Shown here piece by piece: positions 60,053-64,000 of a stretch of 64,000 bases of DNA. How positions within the stretch are numbered: the stretch's first letter is position 1; each line of letters begins with the position of its first letter. The notes below the pieces were generated by a model that had not been told where the DNA came from, did not search any database, and worked only from the letters and a program-made list of their open reading frames with translations. This DNA comes from Rhodospirillales bacterium (GTDB taxonomy: Bacteria; Pseudomonadota; Alphaproteobacteria; Rhodospirillales; Magnetospirillaceae): NCBI GenBank assembly GCA_019455065.1, contig JACFNC010000005.1, positions 1-64,000 on the forward strand, in the 5' to 3' direction. The translations under genes and the position numbers were made by a program.

Positions 60053-61285
60053 ATGACCAATAGCGGTTATTGTCGCGGGAACGGCGCTGCCCCACCCTGT
60101 TCTCGGTTCCATTCTTTGAATCGCGGCGTGGCTGGAAGCGAACGAACGTCCGAAAGCCTTGGTCAGCGGCCGGCGCCCGGCGCCGGGCCGGCAACCGCGA
60201 CCAGGCGCCTGTCCGCGGGTATCTCAAGGTACCGGGCCGAGGACGGGGATGACCTGCGGGGCTTCGTGCGCAGCCATTACGGCGATCAATCGTACCAGGC
60301 CGATGATCGGTACTTCGACTGGCGGTTCGCCGATCATCCGGAAATCCCGCGGGAGAGTCCCACGATCTGGGTCTGCCGGCGCGAGGGGCGCGTCGTCGGG
60401 CAGCAGGCCGCCTTGCCCTTCACGGTTCGGGCCGGCGGGGCGGTCATCCCCGCCGCCTGGGCGATCGACCTCATGGTCGATCCCGAATGGCGGCTGCGCG
60501 GCGTGGCTCCCGCCCTCACGGCGCAACTCTGCGCCGATCGGCCGCTGGTCGCGGGTCTCGGGATCGCGGCCGCCGCCCGGCGCGGATTCGCGCGTGCCGG
60601 CTGGGTCGATCTCGGCCGGGTCCCGCGATATGTGCGTCTGCTGCGCCCCTTGCGGGCCGGCGAGGCGCCGACCGGCCGGCGCCCGGTCCGTCCCGCCGCC
60701 GCCCTTGCGTCGCGGGCCGCGGTGCCCGTGCTCGGGCTTCTGGCCGGCACCGAGGCGGCGGTGCTCGGCGGCGCCCGTCTTGGTGGCCTGAGGTTCCAGG
60801 CCATCGAGCGCTTCGACGACCGGGTCGAGCCGCTGTGGGCGGCGGTCGCCCCCACCCATCCCCTGATCGCGCACCGCGGGCTGCGATCCCTGGCCTGGCG
60901 CTTCGACGCCGCGCCTCAGCCGGCGGTGTACCGGAAATACTACCTGACGCGCGGCGCACGGGTGCTCGGTTACGCGGTGCTGCGTCGCCGTCAGGAAACG
61001 ATGATGGTCGTGGACCATCTCTGCCTGCCCGGATGGCATTGGGCGCTGTTCGCTCATTGCCTGGCGGAGGCCCGGCGCGCCGGTGCGGCGGCTCTGCGCT
61101 GCCTGGCGACCGGGCGCAAGGCCCGGCGCAGCCTGCTCGCGCTGGGCTTCCTGCCCCGTCCGGGGCCGCATTTCATGGCGTTCGCGCATCCCCTGTCCGG
61201 GCTGGCCGCCTCGCTGGTGGGCGAACCCGGCAACTGGTATCTCACCGAGGCCGACAGCGACCTCGATCACCCGCCGCTTCCATGA
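60053..61285 (+). CDS. GNAT-family acetyltransferase (EPS locus B)
   Basis: A 410-residue protein with GNAT-like acyltransferase features: DRYFDWRFADHPEIPRES, then IWVCRREGRVVGQQAALPFTVRAGG and the acetyl-CoA pyrophosphate loop DLMVDPEWRLRGVAPALTAQL (RxxGxA). A second half repeats GNAT-like strands (YYLTRGARVLGYAVLRRRQETMMVVDHL). Such double-GNAT proteins occur in EPS loci, where they may acylate sugar amines. Substrate is unknown. It is divergent from the beta-helix gene, with the first ~50 residues low in conservation; a later start is possible. Confidence 0.8.
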   Translation: MTNSGYCRGNGAAPPCSRFHSLNRGVAGSERTSESLGQRPAPGAGPATATRRLSAGISRYRAEDGDDLRGFVRSHYGDQSYQADDRYFDWRFADHPEIPRESPTIWVCRREGRVVGQQAALPFTVRAGGAVIPAAWAIDLMVDPEWRLRGVAPALTAQLCADRPLVAGLGIAAAARRGFARAGWVDLGRVPRYVRLLRPLRAGEAPTGRRPVRPAAALASRAAVPVLGLLAGTEAAVLGGARLGGLRFQAIERFDDRVEPLWAAVAPTHPLIAHRGLRSLAWRFDAAPQPAVYRKYYLTRGARVLGYAVLRRRQETMMVVDHLCLPGWHWALFAHCLAEARRAGAAALRCLATGRKARRSLLALGFLPRPGPHFMAFAHPLSGLAASLVGEPGNWYLTEADSDLDHPPLP

Positions 61286-61294
61286 ACCCGTGAA

Positions 61295-62458
61295 TCAGGA
61301 ATGCTCCGCCGGTGCGGCGGCGCCGCGCACCGGCGTCCATCGGCTGCTGTGGCGGCCCAGGGCGACGCGGACCAGCCCGAGGGCCATCGCGAGTTGCGAT
61401 CCGACGGCAAAGAAGACGAGGGAGCTGCCGGGGATGCGCCGCAGCGGCGGGAAAACGGCCACCGCGAGTGCCAAGCCGTAGATGGCGGCCTGCACGGCCA
61501 GGGCCGTCGCGTAAAAGGGATGCTCGCCGGCCAACCCCAGGGAGGCGGCGAACAGTGCGAGCAGCATCCAGGGCACGAGGCGGCGCAGCAGCTTGTGGAA
61601 AAGCAGCTGCAACGCGTAGGCGCCGTGGCGCGCCGGGTTGAGCAGGCCGCGTCGCATCAGCAAGGCGCGCCAACCGCGCTCGGTCGACCGCACGCGGCGC
61701 CCAAACTCGCCGCGGGCGTCGGCGCTGACCGCCTCGATGGTGACGGCCCGCGGCTCGAAGGCCAGGCGGCGGCCGGCGGTGACGGCTCCGGTCGAGATGA
61801 AGAAATCGTCAGCGACCGAGGGGGGGACGGCGCCGACGAGTTCCCGGCGCATGGCGTAGAGCGATCCCTGCGCCGACACGGCCCCGCCCAACCTGTGTTC
61901 CGCCCGCTTGATGGCGTTGTCGTAACGCCAGTAAAGGTCCTCGGCGAGGCCGAGCCAGCCGCTCCGCCGGCGCGCGATCCCCAGCGCTCCGCACACCCCG
62001 CCGACTTGCGGATCGCCGAAGTGCTCGAGCAGTGCGGCAAGGGCGCCGGGCACGAACAGGCTGTTGGCGTCCGAGAAGATCACGACGGGGTCGCGTATGG
62101 TGGCCAAGGCCTGTTGCATTGCGGCGATCTTGCCGGCGTGTTCGGCCGTCTCGATCACCCGCACGCGCGGGTCTGCCATGCTGCGGGCGATCGCCGCAGT
62201 GCGGTCGGACGACCCATCCGAGACGACGACCACGGACAGGCGGTGGGGTGCGACGTTCTGGGCCAGGGCGTTGGCCAGCTTGTCGGCGATGCAGCCTTCT
62301 TCGTTGTGGGCCGTGATCAGCAGGGTGGCCGGCAGCGGTTCGGCCGGCGTGGTCGGGCGCCGCCGCGGCAGCAGCGCCGCCAGGGAGATGACGAAAAGGC
62401 CGTAGGCCAAGACGGTGGCCGTCATCAGGCCGGCGGCGGTCCAGAACAGCAAAGACAT
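61295..62458 (-). CDS. membrane-bound GT2 glycosyltransferase (EPS locus B)
   Basis: A 387-residue inverting transferase with one N-terminal helix (residues ~5-30), a GT-A domain (ATLLITAHNEEGCIADKLANALAQ, VVVSDGSSDRTAAIA, VVIFSDANSLFVPGALAALL, PSVADDFFISTGAV) and three C-terminal helices (~285-365). This resembles processive GT2 synthases in layout, but the QxxRW motif is not evident (RSTERGWRALLMRRG at that place). It may add a single sugar to the lipid-linked intermediate. It is followed by a convergent GNAT gene and preceded by the initiating sugar transferase (15 nt). Confidence 0.88.
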   Translation of the reverse strand: MSLLFWTAAGLMTATVLAYGLFVISLAALLPRRRPTTPAEPLPATLLITAHNEEGCIADKLANALAQNVAPHRLSVVVVSDGSSDRTAAIARSMADPRVRVIETAEHAGKIAAMQQALATIRDPVVIFSDANSLFVPGALAALLEHFGDPQVGGVCGALGIARRRSGWLGLAEDLYWRYDNAIKRAEHRLGGAVSAQGSLYAMRRELVGAVPPSVADDFFISTGAVTAGRRLAFEPRAVTIEAVSADARGEFGRRVRSTERGWRALLMRRGLLNPARHGAYALQLLFHKLLRRLVPWMLLALFAASLGLAGEHPFYATALAVQAAIYGLALAVAVFPPLRRIPGSSLVFFAVGSQLAMALGLVRVALGRHSSRWTPVRGAAAPAEHS

Positions 62459-62473
62459 GCGGCCAACCTTGGA

Positions 62474-63631
62474 TTAGAAGACGACCGCCCGGTTCAGCAG
62501 GTAGCGGTCGATGAGGTACCTGTTGAGGGGCGATGTCGGGCTGTAGCGCATGCGATAGCGGTAGACGGGCGCGCCTCTCACGCCGGCCGCCCGTCGCTCG
62601 GAGGCGAGGGGAATGGCGCGGCAGCGTGCCGCCTTGCCGCGCGGCCGCAGCCACCCGCGGGCGCTCAGGGTGAGGTCGCATTCGCGGATCGGCAGGGGCG
62701 CCGGCGATTCGACGAGCAGGCATTCGTCATCGACGCAGACGAGGCGCAACCGAAGGGGCCGGTGGCCGGCCGTGCCGAGGACGGCCTCGCCGAGCAGCGG
62801 TCTGGCGGCGGCCTTCCAGCCGTCCCCGCGCAGCCGCCCCACGACCTGGCGGAACGGCACGCGCAAGGCCCAGCCGATCACCGAAATTCCGGTCAGGAGA
62901 ATAAACATCAGCTCCTGCACCAGCACCACCCGGCGCCGGCACAGCACGGCATTGATCCGGGCGCGGATCACCTTGTCGGTGCCATGGGGCATCAGTGCCT
63001 GGGTGTAGCCGATCAGTCCGGGGCGGACCTTGAAGCGCACGTCGTAGTCGGGTATCCGTTCGCGGCACGCCGTGGCGATCCGGGGCCGGACGGGGCGGGG
63101 ACCGAGAAGGTTCATGTCGCCGAGCAGGACGTTCAGCAACTGCGGCAGCTCGTCGAGGCGGGTATCGCGCAAGTACTTGCCGACCGGCGTCTCCATTCGC
63201 GACCCCGCCGGCAACACCTGGTCGTGAGTCAGCGCGGCCGCCGCGTCGTAAAGGGTCTTGAACTTGAAGATGGAGAAGGTGGTGAAGTCCTTGCCGACAC
63301 GTTCGCCGCGATAAAAAACGTTCCGGGGGCCCTGGGCGACCGCCAACACCGCCGAAATCAGCAGCAGGATCGGCAGGCAGAACACGATCAGCGGAACCAC
63401 CAATGCCAGGTTCCAAAGCCGGTACAGCCGCGGCGATGCCGGCACGTAGCCGCCCATGCGAACGATCCGCCGGCGGCGCCGCCGGGTGCCGCGCAGTCCA
63501 GGCAGGCCCGCCAGGAAACCGATCAGCGGGGGTGCGGGGGGCTCGGGAACCTCTGGCGGGACGAGGCGATCGGAAGAGGGAAACGAGGATCGGTTGTCGG
63601 CGGTTTTTTTAAAGCCAAGCGCATCAGCCAC
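62474..63631 (-). CDS. initiating sugar transferase (ExoY/WecP-type) with an extra C-terminal domain
   Basis: A 385-residue polyprenyl-phosphate hexose-1-P transferase for locus B. It is the short form: no N-terminal multi-helix part, one helix (LWNLALVVPLIVFCLPILLLISAVLAV, ~73-97) and the catalytic domain (FYRGERVGKDFTTFSIFKFKTLYD; LRDTRLDELPQLLNVLLGDMNLLGPRPVRP). About 100 extra C-terminal residues (from ~285) are strand-rich, with RLVCVDDECLLVESPAPLPIRECDLTLSARG, and recall a small beta-barrel such as PilZ, though the RxxxR and D/NxSxxG signatures are not clear. GTG 63631 is the start, with GGAGG upstream. Confidence 0.88.
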   Translation of the reverse strand: MADALGFKKTADNRSSFPSSDRLVPPEVPEPPAPPLIGFLAGLPGLRGTRRRRRRIVRMGGYVPASPRLYRLWNLALVVPLIVFCLPILLLISAVLAVAQGPRNVFYRGERVGKDFTTFSIFKFKTLYDAAAALTHDQVLPAGSRMETPVGKYLRDTRLDELPQLLNVLLGDMNLLGPRPVRPRIATACRERIPDYDVRFKVRPGLIGYTQALMPHGTDKVIRARINAVLCRRRVVLVQELMFILLTGISVIGWALRVPFRQVVGRLRGDGWKAAARPLLGEAVLGTAGHRPLRLRLVCVDDECLLVESPAPLPIRECDLTLSARGWLRPRGKAARCRAIPLASERRAAGVRGAPVYRYRMRYSPTSPLNRYLIDRYLLNRAVVF

Positions 63632-63721
63632 TGCTGCCGTTCCTCCGCGACCGAAAGGCGAAGACGAGGATACCGGGCCGCTGAGGCGGGCAGACAGTCA
63701 CTGATGTTGATGATGCGTGCC

Positions 63722-63732
63722 TAATTCCTTGG
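63722..63732 (+). promoter_or_regulatory. second copy of the TAATTCCTTGG motif
   Basis: Identical over 11 nt to 38612-38622. Here it lies about 91 nt upstream of the minus-strand sugar transferase start, in reverse orientation relative to that gene. Exact match of an AT-containing 11-mer at both outer edges of locus B suggests a shared operator; not proven. Confidence 0.3.
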
Positions 63733-63858
63733 TTTTATAGACGTTTTTGGATCCCCCTTTCGAGGGCGGGCGACAGCCGGCTGCACCTCGGGTCACCCTC
63801 GGGCGAGGCATTGCACTGCCGCTTGGGCGGAGCGAATGGTTGGCAACGAAGCCTCTTT

Positions 63859-63875
63859 GGCGGCGCTCGGCCGCC
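63859..63875 (-). terminator. possible terminator of the thioesterase gene
   Basis: GGCGGC and GCCGCC pair around a five-base loop about 20 nt after the thioesterase stop on the minus strand. The following AAAGAGG is not a U-tract, so it is weak as an intrinsic terminator. Confidence 0.3.
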
Positions 63876-63895
63876 GGAAGGGGTGATCCGAGTGG

Positions 63896-64000
63896 TCAAC
63901 CCGCTTTCAGGCGTTTCCAGATGCCGCTGGCGGTAAGGACCACCGCTTCCCGGACGGTGAGGGTTCCGCGCACGAAGACGATCGAGCGGGTCGTCCGGAC
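63896..64000 (-). CDS. PaaI/4HBT-type thioesterase, C-terminal fragment
   Basis: The last 34 codons of a minus-strand gene that continues beyond the right edge. The readable end (VRTTRSIVFVRGTLTVREAVVLTASGIWKRLKAG) has the terminal beta-strand pair of hot-dog-fold PaaI-like acyl-CoA thioesterases (I-x-FVRGxL followed by VLTASGIWK). It would hydrolyse an aromatic or aliphatic acyl-CoA. The fragment is too short for substrate assignment. Confidence 0.6.
   Translation of the reverse strand, partial: VRTTRSIVFVRGTLTVREAVVLTASGIWKRLKAG

Larger units (their letters stand above)
63632..63895. other. gene-free gap upstream of the sugar transferase
   Basis: A 264-nt stretch between the GTG start of the sugar transferase and the stop of the thioesterase fragment. 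It holds the TAATTCCTTGG motif (63722-63732) and an AT-rich stretch near 63720-63755 likely to carry the promoter. No protein-coding frame is convincing. Confidence 0.5.

Noticed and set aside
1-64000. tRNA, rRNA, riboswitch, replication origin or attachment site
   Set aside because: No cloverleaf, conserved rRNA segment, known aptamer core, DnaA-box cluster or integrase-linked repeat was recognised by reading; a covariance-model scan would be needed to exclude small RNAs.

Overview
The window is about 64 kb of GC-rich DNA with short intergenic gaps, many 1-4 nt start/stop overlaps and frequent GTG/TTG starts. Gene content (a NapC/NirT-type tetraheme cytochrome, MASE1 kinase with a FixJ-type regulator, DUF364/DUF6496 proteins, large Wzx/Wzy polysaccharide loci) points to a free-living alphaproteobacterium, probably Rhodospirillales. 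That placement is inference. No rRNA, tRNA, CRISPR array, integrase or intact insertion sequence was seen.

Region 1 (1-12 kb) is mixed housekeeping and accessory DNA: uvrB; an AT-rich Fic gene that looks acquired; a ParD/ParE-like toxin-antitoxin pair; VOC, cupin and DUF6496 proteins; a redox group (cytochrome b561/haem-binding fusion, a frameshifted 2Fe-2S flavin reductase, a tetraheme NapC/NirT cytochrome); arfB; a DUF364 protein; and a class V aminotransferase.

Region 2 (12-19 kb) is a signalling block around a Glu/Leu/Phe/Val dehydrogenase gene. Two closely similar FixJ-type response regulators flank it. One lies beside a hybrid sensor kinase interrupted by an in-frame TAA in its PAS domain. 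The other is in an operon with an intact MASE1 histidine kinase. Two CCGTA-N4-TACGG palindromes lie upstream of the dehydrogenase gene.

Region 3 (19-37.5 kb) is a Wzx/Wzy-type exopolysaccharide locus (A): asparagine-synthase-like amidotransferase, three GT4 glycosyltransferases, polyprenyl-phosphate hexose-1-P transferase, GH5 glycosidase, Cys-rich secreted protein, outer-membrane export lipoprotein, chain-length protein, flippase, polymerase, ATP-grasp ligase, polysaccharide deacetylase, a BY-kinase-like protein lacking the Walker A lysine, and a Sel1/SPOR protein.

Region 4 (37.6-63.6 kb) holds a second set (B) of the same parts: flippase, O-antigen-ligase-type polymerase, chain-length protein, export protein, deacetylase, initiating sugar transferase, five further glycosyltransferases or acyltransferases, and two LuxR-type regulators with degenerate receivers. 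A sub-operon of NAD-synthase-like protein, AsnB, acyl-CoA ligase and acyl carrier protein sits in the middle. Locus B is bracketed by two paralogous parallel beta-helix proteins: one carries three near-identical RTX modules (apparent type I secretion), the other a Sec signal peptide. These are the best candidates for EPS-modifying or EPS-binding enzymes.

The right end holds the last 34 codons of a probable PaaI-type thioesterase. The main story is two neighbouring EPS assembly systems with duplicated accessory proteins, degenerate kinase and receiver domains, and an amidation/acylation module of unknown product.
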